NCBI GenBank assembly: GCA_026417415.1
Contig: JAOADG010000008.1
Location: forward strand, 310,001-374,000
Direction of reading: 5' to 3'
Length of the DNA stretch: 64,000 nt
DNA from: a bacterium
GTDB lineage: Bacteria; Electryoneota; JAOADG01
Positions within the stretch are counted from its first letter, which is position 1. Each line of letters starts with the position of its first letter. A program made the position numbers and the translations under genes. Shown here piece by piece: positions 1 through 8,719 of this stretch. The notes under the pieces are model-generated. The model searched no databases and was not told the DNA's origin. It saw only the letters and a list, made by a program, of their open reading frames with translations.

Positions 1-1
1 T

Positions 2-1381
2 TTAAGAAATAAACCTACCTATTCTATGAAATAAATCATCGCAATAACTTTCTGCCAAATCTTTCGTTGTCGCTTCTGCAAAAACCCGTATTATAGGTTC
101 AGTATTGCTTCCACGAATTTGGACCCAACCATGTTCGCGAAACTGTTTTAATCCATCCAATCTATCCCATAGTTCATAAGGTCTTTCATTTGCGAATGCT
201 TCTAAAAATTGATGAATGCCGCCGTATTTTTCCAAAATATTTGAATCCAAATGAATGGAGCGTTTTATCAGTTCATATCTTGGGATTTCTTTTAGGATTT
301 GGCTCAGAGGACCTCGTTGAGCAATCGCGGATAAAATAAGTGCTATTCCAACCAAACTATCTCTACCCGGATGGCAAGATGGAACCATTACACCACCATT
401 GCCTTCACCACCACATACAGCATTCACTTCAAGCATTTTTTCTGCTACATTTGCTTCACCCACTTTTGTGCGGTATACCGGTACTTGGTAACGTTTCGCA
501 ATCTCTTCCACTGCCATTGTAGTGGAGATATTCACCACCACAGGTCCTTTCATAACTCGTAAAACCTGATCAATAGCTATAACCAAGGTAGTTTCTTCAC
601 CTAAAGGTGTACCGTCAGACCCTACAATAGCAAGCCGATCACCATCCGGATCAAAAGCAAAACCGATGTCTGAATGTGAACGAATTACCTCTTCGCCTAA
701 GGCAATGAGTACATCTGGTGTAGGTTCTAATTTTCGTTGAAAGTTTCCGTCAGCATCCATCCCTAAAGAATTATCACTCATTTGAACATTCAGTTTTTCT
801 AATAGACGTGGAATGCATTTACCTGCAACGCCATTTCCACCATCGCAGGAAACTTTCAATCTAGCATGACGAATAGCATCTACATCAACCCCCGGGGTTT
901 TTAGCACACGTTCAATATGGGCATCAACTATATCAAGCGGTGATGGTATTGTAGTTCCCAATTGACGCCATTCAGAATAATGAAAGGTACGATTGGAAAC
1001 GATTTGGTGTAGCATACGTCCTTCGCTCTCTAAAAGAAATCTTCCATCTTTGCGGAAAAATTTTAAGGCGTTCCATTCGGCTGGGTTATGTGATGCTGTG
1101 ATGGCAATACCACCATCCGCATGCAGTTCCTCAATTCCAATAGCAATCGTTGGAGTAGCAGCAATACCTAAATCGTAAACTTGACAACCGCAAGATTCCA
1201 AAGTACCGAACACCACTTTTCTGATTGCTTCTCTTGTAGGACGGGGATCACCACCTACAACCACTTTTGCGCCTTTTGGAAGCTGAGATGCAAAAGCACT
1301 GACCCAATGAACAATCACTTCAGGAGTTAGGTCAATTCCCACAATACCGCGAACACCAGACACGGATACCATTAACGGCAT
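2..1381 (-). CDS. glmM: Phosphoglucosamine mutase / phosphomannomutase family
   Basis: Alpha-D-phosphohexomutase of 459 aa that should interconvert hexose 6- and 1-phosphates, most likely glucosamine-P for UDP-GlcNAc and cell-wall synthesis in the cytoplasm. Visible motifs in order: the phosphoserine loop TASHNP with catalytic Ser97, the Mg-binding DPDGDR loop at 244-249, the sugar-binding GGEGNGG at 324-330 and the phosphate-binding RGSNTEP at 423-429. The GGEGNGG form resembles archaeal-type phosphoglucosamine/phosphomannomutases more than E. coli GlmM, so mannose or glucose specificity is possible. The start has a GGAGAG ribosome site about 6 nt upstream. The stop codon is the second base of the window, so the gene is complete. 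The permease gene lies 61 bp upstream on the same strand. Confidence 0.85.
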   Translation of the reverse strand: MPLMVSVSGVRGIVGIDLTPEVIVHWVSAFASQLPKGAKVVVGGDPRPTREAIRKVVFGTLESCGCQVYDLGIAATPTIAIGIEELHADGGIAITASHNPAEWNALKFFRKDGRFLLESEGRMLHQIVSNRTFHYSEWRQLGTTIPSPLDIVDAHIERVLKTPGVDVDAIRHARLKVSCDGGNGVAGKCIPRLLEKLNVQMSDNSLGMDADGNFQRKLEPTPDVLIALGEEVIRSHSDIGFAFDPDGDRLAIVGSDGTPLGEETTLVIAIDQVLRVMKGPVVVNISTTMAVEEIAKRYQVPVYRTKVGEANVAEKMLEVNAVCGGEGNGGVMVPSCHPGRDSLVGIALILSAIAQRGPLSQILKEIPRYELIKRSIHLDSNILEKYGGIHQFLEAFANERPYELWDRLDGLKQFREHGWVQIRGSNTEPIIRVFAEATTKDLAESYCDDLFHRIGRFIS

Positions 1382-1442
1382 AAATACTCTCCAAAGGAAT
1401 TAAAAAAATAAAGAGATTGATAATCTCTGACAAGATAACAGT

Positions 1443-2486
1443 TTATTGCCTTTTTCTAAAAAAGTTTGAGCGTATATCTATGAATAGTCCATAAAGTAGT
1501 AGAATAAGCAAAAATGCACCAAAAAAATGATGGAGGTAAGAATATTCGTCTGCGGATGATGTGTAGGTAGGTAAAGAGATTTCAAACCGATGAAAAAATA
1601 CATCTACCAATAATCCAAATAGTAGAGAAACAAACATGATAGATAAAACTTGAATTAGCATGCCTTTAGTCCCTAAAATGGATTTGAGTGCAGCAATATT
1701 TACGATATTGGTAGCAGGTCCTACAAGAAGAAACAGTAAAACTGCGCCGGGCGAAATCCCGGAAACTAATAAGGATGCTGCAAGAGGAGTACTGGACGTG
1801 GAACAAACATAAAGTGGAACTCCTATAGTTAAAGCAAATAGATATTGAAAGAATTGACTGGTAACATTTTGTAAAGAGGAAGGTGGAAAATAATAGGAAA
1901 TTAGTGCTGCAATGATCATTCCAGGGATTAAATATCGCGAAAGATCAACAGGTAGTGTATGAAAAGCATAACGAAATCCTGATTTCCAATCTCTTTTTTT
2001 TGTTACAGGTTCTTGTGAACAGCAGCAATTTGTTGTACAATTTGAAGGTACAGAAGTAGCAACCCATTTAGGTGTGAACTGCGTATTTTCTTTGGGTTGC
2101 AACAAACCCGAAAAAATGCCTGTGCAAATAGCAGCAAAGGGGCGAATGATAGCCCAGAAGGGTCCTAATAAAGCATAAGACAAAGCAATAGAGTCGACGC
2201 TGGTTTCTGGTGTTGAGATTAGAAAACCACTAACAGGTCCTCTACCAGCACCTTTATCACGAATTGCTTTTGCAACAGGAATTACAGAGCAAGAACACAG
2301 CGGAAGTGGAACACCAATGAGGACTGCACGGATAATAGAAAATAGTCCATTTCCTTTTAAATGTTTAGTTAACATTTCTTTAGAAAATAAGACATGTAGA
2401 ACACCTGCAATGACGAAACCAAAAATCAACCAAATTGCAGATTCAACCAAAATGTTCCAAAAAGATAAAAGCAACGAATGAAGCAT
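1443..2486 (-). CDS. Permease, ArsP_1/DUF318 family (SO_0444-like Cu/Zn efflux)
   Basis: Polytopic inner-membrane protein of 347 aa with about 8-10 hydrophobic segments arranged as two related halves. The first half carries PLPLCSCSVIP (61-70 region) and the second GVPLYVCSTSSTP (222-234) followed by GPATN (256-260); these paired Cys/Pro motifs mark the DUF318 (ArsP_1) permeases, some of which export Cu, Zn or methylated arsenic. A Cys-rich loop at 150-156 (five Cys counting C150, C154, C155, C156 and a nearby C121) lies in the central hydrophilic segment and could bind metal. The gene diverges from the fusion protein at 2526 with under 40 bp between them. Substrate is not certain from sequence. 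Confidence 0.75.
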   Translation of the reverse strand: MLHSLLLSFWNILVESAIWLIFGFVIAGVLHVLFSKEMLTKHLKGNGLFSIIRAVLIGVPLPLCSCSVIPVAKAIRDKGAGRGPVSGFLISTPETSVDSIALSYALLGPFWAIIRPFAAICTGIFSGLLQPKENTQFTPKWVATSVPSNCTTNCCCSQEPVTKKRDWKSGFRYAFHTLPVDLSRYLIPGMIIAALISYYFPPSSLQNVTSQFFQYLFALTIGVPLYVCSTSSTPLAASLLVSGISPGAVLLFLLVGPATNIVNIAALKSILGTKGMLIQVLSIMFVSLLFGLLVDVFFHRFEISLPTYTSSADEYSYLHHFFGAFLLILLLYGLFIDIRSNFFRKRQ

Positions 2487-2525
2487 GTTTCAACCGAAAT
2501 TGGTTTTAGAGAAATAGTACGAACA

Positions 2526-4397
2526 ATGAAAAATAGATATCAAGGCATTGTGCATCTTCTACTTATTAACCTGCTGTTTTTGATAGTTAGTATCAATTCT
2601 CCAATGAGTGCAATTGCCCAAAAGCAACCGTCATTGATTGTATTGACCGATGTTGATTCAATTGATTTCGGAAAATTAGTCGCTGGTCCTGCTTACCGAA
2701 GGCAAATCGAGTTAAAGAATTTGGGTAATGAGACCATCCATTTAGAAGAATGGCAATCCAATTGCCCTTGTCTATCTATTGAAGGTTTGCCTTCAGAGAT
2801 AGAACCTCAGAATACAGCGCTGATAACATTGGTACTCAAAACGGAACCCATTGATCGAGGATATTATGGCTCATCGCTTTTTATCCTTTCCGATGATCCG
2901 ATTCGACCTATCTTGAAAATACCAATAAAAGTAATCTGGACGGATGCTCTTGGGAACATCAAACCATCTGAACAAGAAATGAAAGAATTTTTAAGTGGGG
3001 CAAGCCAAGATTACGTTCCACCGACCAATATTACGATAGACACCCTTCGAAAACATCAAGCCATTGATCTATTGGCCAATCCAAAATTTGATAGTTTACT
3101 AAAAACGCTACCGCAACAGGTTCGTGATCAATGGATTGCTGCAATTCAATCCATCTCAAAAGGACAAGAAAGAATTGATTCTCCTTTAACCATACAAGAA
3201 CCGCTCATTTTACCAAGTGGTGAAATCAATTGGAAAAGTGGCGAGCTAACTCCAAGAATGTTTGATAGCATCTATACAGTGATGCAGGGCTTAGAGTGGA
3301 TACCACCAGAAGTTGAAGAGAGTGAATGGGTGCAGCAAGTATCCTCGCCTATCATTGTAGAGTTTTTTCATTCGTACACATGCCGTGAATGTAAAAAGGC
3401 AAAGGAGATCATTGAGCCCACAATCCTACGATATGGCGGAAGAGTAAGATTAAAATACTATTCCACAGATAGCGATTCTGGTTTAGCAAGGTTAATTGAA
3501 TTTCAAAAATTAAGAAAAGTGAAAGCAAAACCATTTCTTCTTATCGTTGGACCGTATTCATTCACTAAATTAGAAGAATTGGATACTTTAGCAAATGCAA
3601 TTGATTCTATCTTAGTGACCCGTGAAACGGGGATTGTTCCTTACCGAACCAACGGTGAAGTACTAAAAAACACTTTTACCAACCTTTCTTTTTGGACTTT
3701 GATTTCTGCAGGATTGCTTGATGGAATAAACCCGTGTGCTTTTTCAACTATTATCTTTTTCCTTTCATTTCTTACCTACATCGGAAGCAATCGGAGACAG
3801 ATCTTAACCGTAGGAATATCGTTTTGTTTGGCGGTATTTTGTACCTATCTATTGCTGGGGATTGGTGCATTTGGAATACTGACTCAGTTAAAAACGTTTC
3901 AATTGATTTCAGAAATTATCTATTGGATAACCGCAGTTTTATTAGGATTGCTTATTCTCTTGACAATACGAGATTTATGGACATGGTTAAATGGTGCACC
4001 ACCAAGTGACGCTATTTTACAATTACCAAATGGACTTAAGAAAAAAATTCATCAAGTGATAAAAGAAAATCTTACAACCAAGGGATTGTTTATTGGTGCA
4101 GTTTTAATTGGTTTTTTAGTTTCTTTATTTGAATCCATTTGTACGGGACAAGTTTATTTACCAACGATAGTCATCTTATTAAATGATCCATTGCTTTCTA
4201 GTCAAGCGTGGCTCTATCTCATTTTGTACAACCTGATGTTTATTGTTCCGTTACTGATTGTTTTTGTACTAGCTTACAATGGAGTTTCATCTCAACGGTT
4301 TTCAGTGTGGGTACGTGATCATTATGGTTGGGTAAAATTTGCACTCTTACTGCTGTTTTGTATGCTGTTCGTGATCATGATAGGAGAAATTCTATAA
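2526..4397 (+). CDS. DUF1573 - thioredoxin-like - CcdA/DsbD transmembrane fusion protein
   Basis: Protein of 623 aa. Residues 1-31 are a signal peptide, 40-137 a DUF1573 Ig-like domain with a C80-P-C82 pair, 270-365 a thioredoxin-like fold with a CREC redox motif (C286, C289), and 385-623 a CcdA/DsbD-type membrane domain with one Cys in each half (C404 in GINPCAF, C539 in ESICTG). By analogy with DsbD it should carry electrons from cytosolic thioredoxin across the inner membrane to the periplasmic redox domain. I chose ATG 2526 because it begins directly at the signal peptide; an upstream ATG at 2478 would add 16 aa and overlap the divergent permease. It is coupled by TAATG to the subtilase. 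The partner protein is unknown. Confidence 0.75.
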   Translation: MKNRYQGIVHLLLINLLFLIVSINSPMSAIAQKQPSLIVLTDVDSIDFGKLVAGPAYRRQIELKNLGNETIHLEEWQSNCPCLSIEGLPSEIEPQNTALITLVLKTEPIDRGYYGSSLFILSDDPIRPILKIPIKVIWTDALGNIKPSEQEMKEFLSGASQDYVPPTNITIDTLRKHQAIDLLANPKFDSLLKTLPQQVRDQWIAAIQSISKGQERIDSPLTIQEPLILPSGEINWKSGELTPRMFDSIYTVMQGLEWIPPEVEESEWVQQVSSPIIVEFFHSYTCRECKKAKEIIEPTILRYGGRVRLKYYSTDSDSGLARLIEFQKLRKVKAKPFLLIVGPYSFTKLEELDTLANAIDSILVTRETGIVPYRTNGEVLKNTFTNLSFWTLISAGLLDGINPCAFSTIIFFLSFLTYIGSNRRQILTVGISFCLAVFCTYLLLGIGAFGILTQLKTFQLISEIIYWITAVLLGLLILLTIRDLWTWLNGAPPSDAILQLPNGLKKKIHQVIKENLTTKGLFIGAVLIGFLVSLFESICTGQVYLPTIVILLNDPLLSSQAWLYLILYNLMFIVPLLIVFVLAYNGVSSQRFSVWVRDHYGWVKFALLLLFCMLFVIMIGEIL

Positions 4398-6136
4398 TGA
4401 AGAAAATGCTTTGGATTTCTTGTTGGTTCATTTTCGTCATCTCTCTTTTTTCAAAAGATCTTCCCCATGAAATGCAGCAACAACGATATTGGATTTTTTT
4501 TCATGAACCAATTTTAACTTTAGAACAAATGCGACAACAGTTGCAAGAAGCAGAAAAGAAATTATCACCACGAGCTCAACAACGTCGTCAAAGAGTTAGA
4601 ACATTAGGTAATTTAGCAGATCCCAACGATTTACCACTACCACAAATGTATTTAGATTCACTGAAATCTTATGGAATAGTCCTTTATCGTCAAGCCAAAT
4701 CCATTCGTGCAGTTTCTGTATATGCTACACAACAACAAATCAACTGGTTGCGAATGCGTCCATGGATTCGTGACATTAAAAAAGTTGCGGTCGGTTATCC
4801 TGAGGAAATTTCACAAACGTTCCCAAATCCAGCGTTCCCTTTATTGGAAAATCGTCCCTACAATACCGATGAAACCAATTGGACTGAGGCAGATTATGGA
4901 TATTCTTATCGGCAATTGGCAAACATCAATTTACCTCCTGTACACCAACGTGGTTATACTGGAAGAGGGGTATTGGTAGGGATGTTGGATGCTGGGTTTA
5001 ACCGCTTAACCCCTGCGTATGGTTATTATCGGCATCGGATATTTGATAGTTTACAAATTGTAGCCACTTATGATTTTGTAAACAATGATACCAACGTAAC
5101 CAATCATGGTGATCAAGGAGACGGAAGACACGGGACACAAACTTTGAGCTGTATCGCGGGATATTATTTAGGTTCATACATCGGTGCAGCGCCTCATGTC
5201 TCAGTTGCATTAGCAAAAACAGAAAACACACAATATGAAAGAAGAATAGAAGAAGACAATTGGATTGCAGGGTTAGAATGGTTAGATAGTTTAGGATGCG
5301 ATATCGTATCCAGTTCCGTTTCTTACCGATACTTTGAGGATGATTCAGTTGGTTATCCTTATCGTTTACGAGATGGAAATACTGCACGAGTCACGATTGC
5401 TGCTGACCTAATGGCACAAAGAGGATTATTAGTAGCAAATTCCATGGGAAATCGTGGAGGAACCATTGAGCCATGGATGAGTGTCCCAGCAGATGGTGAC
5501 ACGGTGTTATCCGTAGGTGCGGTCAATTACGATTCAACCTATGCTGCTTTTTCAAGTCAAGGTCCTACCTATGATGGACGTATCAAACCTGAAGTGGTTG
5601 CACCGGGTGTTATGGTTGCAGTCGCAGCAACCTTTTCTGATACCTTAATTATTTATGGTTCTGGGACGAGTTTTGCTACTCCTATTATTGCAGGAGCATG
5701 TGCAACTTTACTGTCAGCAAATCCAAATCTTGCACCAATGGATTTGATTAGATTATTACGTCAGTCGGCACATCAAAGCACCAATCCAGATACTTTTTTA
5801 GGATGGGGGATACCGAACATCAATCGTGCGCTTGATTCTGCTTTAGCACTCACCTCAGTACGAAAAGTGAAGGAATGCTTGAAAGAAGCCAACCTACAAT
5901 CTTTTGAGATTGTATCTCATCCAAATCCATTTAACCCTACTGTCACTTTGTATTTTCTACCGACGCACGAAACAAGAGAACTTTTAGTATTTGATGTTCA
6001 AGGAAGAGAAGTGGACCGCATTCAGGTATTCCCAAATGTTTCACAAATTAATTATACACCGAAAAACTTACCCAGTGGAAACTATTTCGTGCGTTTCCCG
6101 AACTCTCAAGTTAGAAAAATTACCTATCTTAGATAA
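4397..6136 (+). CDS. Secreted subtilisin-like serine protease (S8) with type IX-like C-terminal sorting domain
   Basis: Protein of 579 aa. A signal peptide (about 1-19) is followed by an inhibitor-like propeptide and the S8 catalytic domain with Asp198 (GMLDAG), His245 (GRHGT), oxyanion Asn352 (MGNRG) and Ser425 (GTSFATP). Residues 507-579 begin NPFNP and end KITYLR with a central GREV and LPSGNYFVRF, the look of a type A sorting/FlgD-Ig domain used by the type IX secretion system, so export to the surface is likely. The start overlaps the preceding stop by one base (TAATG) with a TAGGAG site 10 nt upstream; an in-frame start 69 bp earlier lies inside the previous gene and would precede the signal peptide. 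Confidence 0.85.
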   Translation: MKKMLWISCWFIFVISLFSKDLPHEMQQQRYWIFFHEPILTLEQMRQQLQEAEKKLSPRAQQRRQRVRTLGNLADPNDLPLPQMYLDSLKSYGIVLYRQAKSIRAVSVYATQQQINWLRMRPWIRDIKKVAVGYPEEISQTFPNPAFPLLENRPYNTDETNWTEADYGYSYRQLANINLPPVHQRGYTGRGVLVGMLDAGFNRLTPAYGYYRHRIFDSLQIVATYDFVNNDTNVTNHGDQGDGRHGTQTLSCIAGYYLGSYIGAAPHVSVALAKTENTQYERRIEEDNWIAGLEWLDSLGCDIVSSSVSYRYFEDDSVGYPYRLRDGNTARVTIAADLMAQRGLLVANSMGNRGGTIEPWMSVPADGDTVLSVGAVNYDSTYAAFSSQGPTYDGRIKPEVVAPGVMVAVAATFSDTLIIYGSGTSFATPIIAGACATLLSANPNLAPMDLIRLLRQSAHQSTNPDTFLGWGIPNINRALDSALALTSVRKVKECLKEANLQSFEIVSHPNPFNPTVTLYFLPTHETRELLVFDVQGREVDRIQVFPNVSQINYTPKNLPSGNYFVRFPNSQVRKITYLR

Positions 6137-6140
6137 ATCC

Positions 6141-7262
6141 CTATTTCAAATATTCACCAACACTTGATTGGGTAAGTTCTGTATAGGTGGGCAACCCAGT
6201 GAAAAGGATTTTTTCAGAAGGATGAGCAAGATTGTAAGCATGGGTTAATTGGATCACGGCAGACAAATGACGTCCGCAACGTACCTCTAAGGGGATACCG
6301 TTTTGATCATAGGGTACTTTTAATAATCCGGTGGCAACTGCTTTGAAATATGCTGCATCAATGCCTTTTGTTATCATCTCATGTGTCGTTCTACCACGTA
6401 ACCGACCTTGAGCAACATTAGCGGTTTCAATTAAAAAGGGTACGGTTTCGGTATGATCACCCAATTCTCGATGGGTAAGACCACGTAACTTTTTCGGTGA
6501 AGGTTCAAAACTATAATGTAAATCTTCCATTTCTAATTCTAACAAAGCTTCCGAAGCAATTTCCAAACCTTTTTCATGTGCGACCAAGGCATTGATGACA
6601 GGGTATTCCAAAGAAGCTTCATGCAAATCAATCGTCAAGCCAATTTTTTCATCACGAATCAATTTCGTTATACCGGCAGCCACACGCTCAGTAAACAGTC
6701 CACACGAATCACCCGGAAAACAACGATTAAGATTCCGTAAATCTTTGACCGATAATAGTTGACCACTCGGTTTGTGGGGTTGAACGTCAGGAGTTGGCCA
6801 TTGATCCAGAGGATTAGTCAAACGTGAACCAAATTGGATTTTCATTTGATTCCCATTCGGTAGAGGTATCGTATAAAATGCAGGATGACCTTCACCCGGC
6901 TCAGTGGCAGTAAAACCCGATGCATTTGCACGTGGAATGATAAATACACGTCCTTTTTCTACTTGGATTGTGTTCAAAGCGATTAAAGATGAAACAAAAG
7001 AGGCAGGTTCATCCGGATGTGTACCTCCTAAAATCAAAATGGCTCCACCACTTTCACTGCCTTCTAAAATAAAAACATCTGTGTCCCCACGACTTCCTTT
7101 TAACCAACTAGCCCAATCAGAAAGCATATGGCGTTTTCCAAAAACCTTTTCCACTGGAATTGGATGGTGTTGTCTTTGCAAATAAAGTGGGTATCCGCCC
7201 AATGCAGTGAATAAAAGACAAACAATCAAATAGATCAATCCAATAAGGGTCTCACGTTTCAT
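6141..7262 (-). CDS. Membrane-anchored succinylglutamate desuccinylase/aspartoacylase-family zinc deacylase (M14-like)
   Basis: Protein of 373 aa with one N-terminal hydrophobic anchor (about 6-27) and an AstE/AspA-type catalytic domain. Likely zinc ligands are H82 and E85 in GGTHPDE and H214 in DLHEA; LNRCFPG (178-184) and E279 in LIETAN fit the substrate-binding Arg and catalytic Glu of the family. Family members remove acyl groups from N-acyl amino acids or cut small carboxypeptidase substrates. The anchor suggests it works at the membrane, perhaps on the periplasmic side. Its ATG overlaps the stop of the 60-aa gene (ATGA), so it is co-translated with the permease pair. It meets the subtilase tail to tail with only 4 bp between stops. 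Substrate unknown. Confidence 0.75.
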   Translation of the reverse strand: MKRETLIGLIYLIVCLLFTALGGYPLYLQRQHHPIPVEKVFGKRHMLSDWASWLKGSRGDTDVFILEGSESGGAILILGGTHPDEPASFVSSLIALNTIQVEKGRVFIIPRANASGFTATEPGEGHPAFYTIPLPNGNQMKIQFGSRLTNPLDQWPTPDVQPHKPSGQLLSVKDLRNLNRCFPGDSCGLFTERVAAGITKLIRDEKIGLTIDLHEASLEYPVINALVAHEKGLEIASEALLELEMEDLHYSFEPSPKKLRGLTHRELGDHTETVPFLIETANVAQGRLRGRTTHEMITKGIDAAYFKAVATGLLKVPYDQNGIPLEVRCGRHLSAVIQLTHAYNLAHPSEKILFTGLPTYTELTQSSVGEYLK

Positions 7263-7441
7263 TTGATACCCAGTAATCGCAAGAGAAGTGGGATTAAAAT
7301 AAAAGCTGACAGCATTTGTTCATACGGGATTCTGCTTAACGAAGCATTAGCCGTTGGGGTCTTTCTGAACAGTGACCAAAATGCTCCAATAGCTAAAAGA
7401 AGTGTAATCCCATAATACACCCAATAAAGCAAGGAATTCAT
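7259..7441 (-). CDS. 60-aa two-helix membrane protein between permease and deacylase
   Basis: Hypothetical protein of 60 aa with two hydrophobic segments (about 4-24 and 46-58) joined by a short polar stretch with basic residues at 26-27 and 37. I do not recognise a family. The start ATG at 7441 overlaps the stop of the DctM-type gene (ATGA), and its own stop overlaps the start of the deacylase (again ATGA), so it is sandwiched by two translational couplings. That arrangement is the main evidence that it is a real gene. A longer reading starting at 7501 would run inside the permease gene and is less likely. It could be a small subunit replacing the DctQ component missing from this locus; that is inference. 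Confidence 0.6.
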   Translation of the reverse strand: MNSLLYWVYYGITLLLAIGAFWSLFRKTPTANASLSRIPYEQMLSAFILIPLLLRLLGIK

Positions 7442-8715
7442 TGCACCATTCCCAATAACTGTGAAACAAAACCTGCATTCCAAAGTACCAATAACCCCCA
7501 AACCAACCCAATTGCAATGTAAGGTAATGCAGGTCTAATTAGGGCTAAATAATTTTTTTCACCTACTACTTCAGCCGCAAAGGTTCCTGCTAAAGCAGTT
7601 GGTGGCATCATATCCCCTAAACCTGCGAAAAGGGATAGGGCTGCACCAACCACAATTTCATTTTTTCCAAGCATTGCTAACAATATCGGTACTCCTAAAA
7701 CGGTTGCAGAACCGAATGCGGACAATGCACCGAAGAATGGCATGACGATTGCTGCACCAATTGGAAGTAAAGGCAAAGGGAGCAACAATGTGGAAACCAC
7801 CAAATCACCTCGTGCACCGATCAAAGCCAGTGTTTGAAGAAATACACCGATGCCGACTAAAATCGCAATGACGGGCAAGCTTGAACGATATGCAAGTTGA
7901 AATGTTTCAAGCCGTTTAGAAGAAGGAATAAAAGGGATACTCAATAAAGTACCAAATAGAAAAACAGCAGGAACTCCGATGTCATGAATGAAGTTGGGGA
8001 ATAATCTAATGACTAAAATATAAACGGATACCATCAAAAGAGGGAACAAAGAAAGCCATTGTGAAAACGTAAAACGATCTTTCGTGTCCGTATGCAAGAG
8101 TGTTCCATAAGTTTTTTTATACCGTAATAATGGACCATAAGCCATTCCAAAAGCGGTAATCAAGGCAGGTGGAAGTGTTAACATCAACAAAGATTTTTCA
8201 AAGCCAATAAAAGGCATATCCACACCATTGGCTAACATCATTACAGGCAAATTGATAGGAGGTGCAATCATTCCGAAAATGGCAAGCAAGGCGATTAAAG
8301 CACCAGTTTTTTTAACTGTCAATCCACGTTCAATAAAAAGTGGCGCTGCTAATGCACCAGTGGTTAAAACTGCAGCAGATGAAAGACCAGTCATTGCGCC
8401 CGGTAACATTAGAAAAAAAACCATAGCCAATAAAAATGCAGCAGGGGATTTTGCTGTGTAGTGTAAAAGTAAATTTCTTAAAAAACCAAGCGTTCCCGAC
8501 TGTTCAAGTGATTTAAGAAACAACAATGCAGTACAAACAATTAAAATAGGATCAAAAAATACAAACATCCCTTCAACCCAATCTCGGAAAGCCAAGCCGT
8601 AGCCACCAATGAAAGTACCGAGGACTCCAGATAAGAATAGAGCGATACCCCGTGGCAATTTGAGCCAAAAGGTTAGCAATCCAAAAATTGCCAACATTAG
8701 AAGTAATGCAATCAT
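7438..8715 (-). CDS. TRAP-type large permease (DctM-like), without DctP/DctQ
   Basis: Polytopic inner-membrane protein of 425 aa with about 11-12 hydrophobic segments, the usual length of the DctM/SiaM large subunit. It carries duplicated small-residue/proline loops such as GAMTGLSSAA and GMIAPPINLP in the first half and GDMMPPTALAG in the second, as seen in DctM and the wider ion-transporter superfamily. Canonical TRAP systems also need a four-helix DctQ and a periplasmic DctP; neither is in this operon. It sits 4 bp after the polyprenyl synthase and overlaps the 60-aa gene. The neighbouring N-acyl-amino-acid-type deacylase suggests an acyl-amino acid or dicarboxylate substrate, which is inference. 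Confidence 0.75.
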   Translation of the reverse strand: MIALLLMLAIFGLLTFWLKLPRGIALFLSGVLGTFIGGYGLAFRDWVEGMFVFFDPILIVCTALLFLKSLEQSGTLGFLRNLLLHYTAKSPAAFLLAMVFFLMLPGAMTGLSSAAVLTTGALAAPLFIERGLTVKKTGALIALLAIFGMIAPPINLPVMMLANGVDMPFIGFEKSLLMLTLPPALITAFGMAYGPLLRYKKTYGTLLHTDTKDRFTFSQWLSLFPLLMVSVYILVIRLFPNFIHDIGVPAVFLFGTLLSIPFIPSSKRLETFQLAYRSSLPVIAILVGIGVFLQTLALIGARGDLVVSTLLLPLPLLPIGAAIVMPFFGALSAFGSATVLGVPILLAMLGKNEIVVGAALSLFAGLGDMMPPTALAGTFAAEVVGEKNYLALIRPALPYIAIGLVWGLLVLWNAGFVSQLLGMVQ

Positions 8716-8719
8716 AAGT

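Noticed and set aside
7438-7501. Longer 80-aa version of the small membrane protein starting at 7501
   Set aside because: It would lie inside the permease coding sequence; the ATG at 7441 gives a clean ATGA coupling and starts at the first helix.
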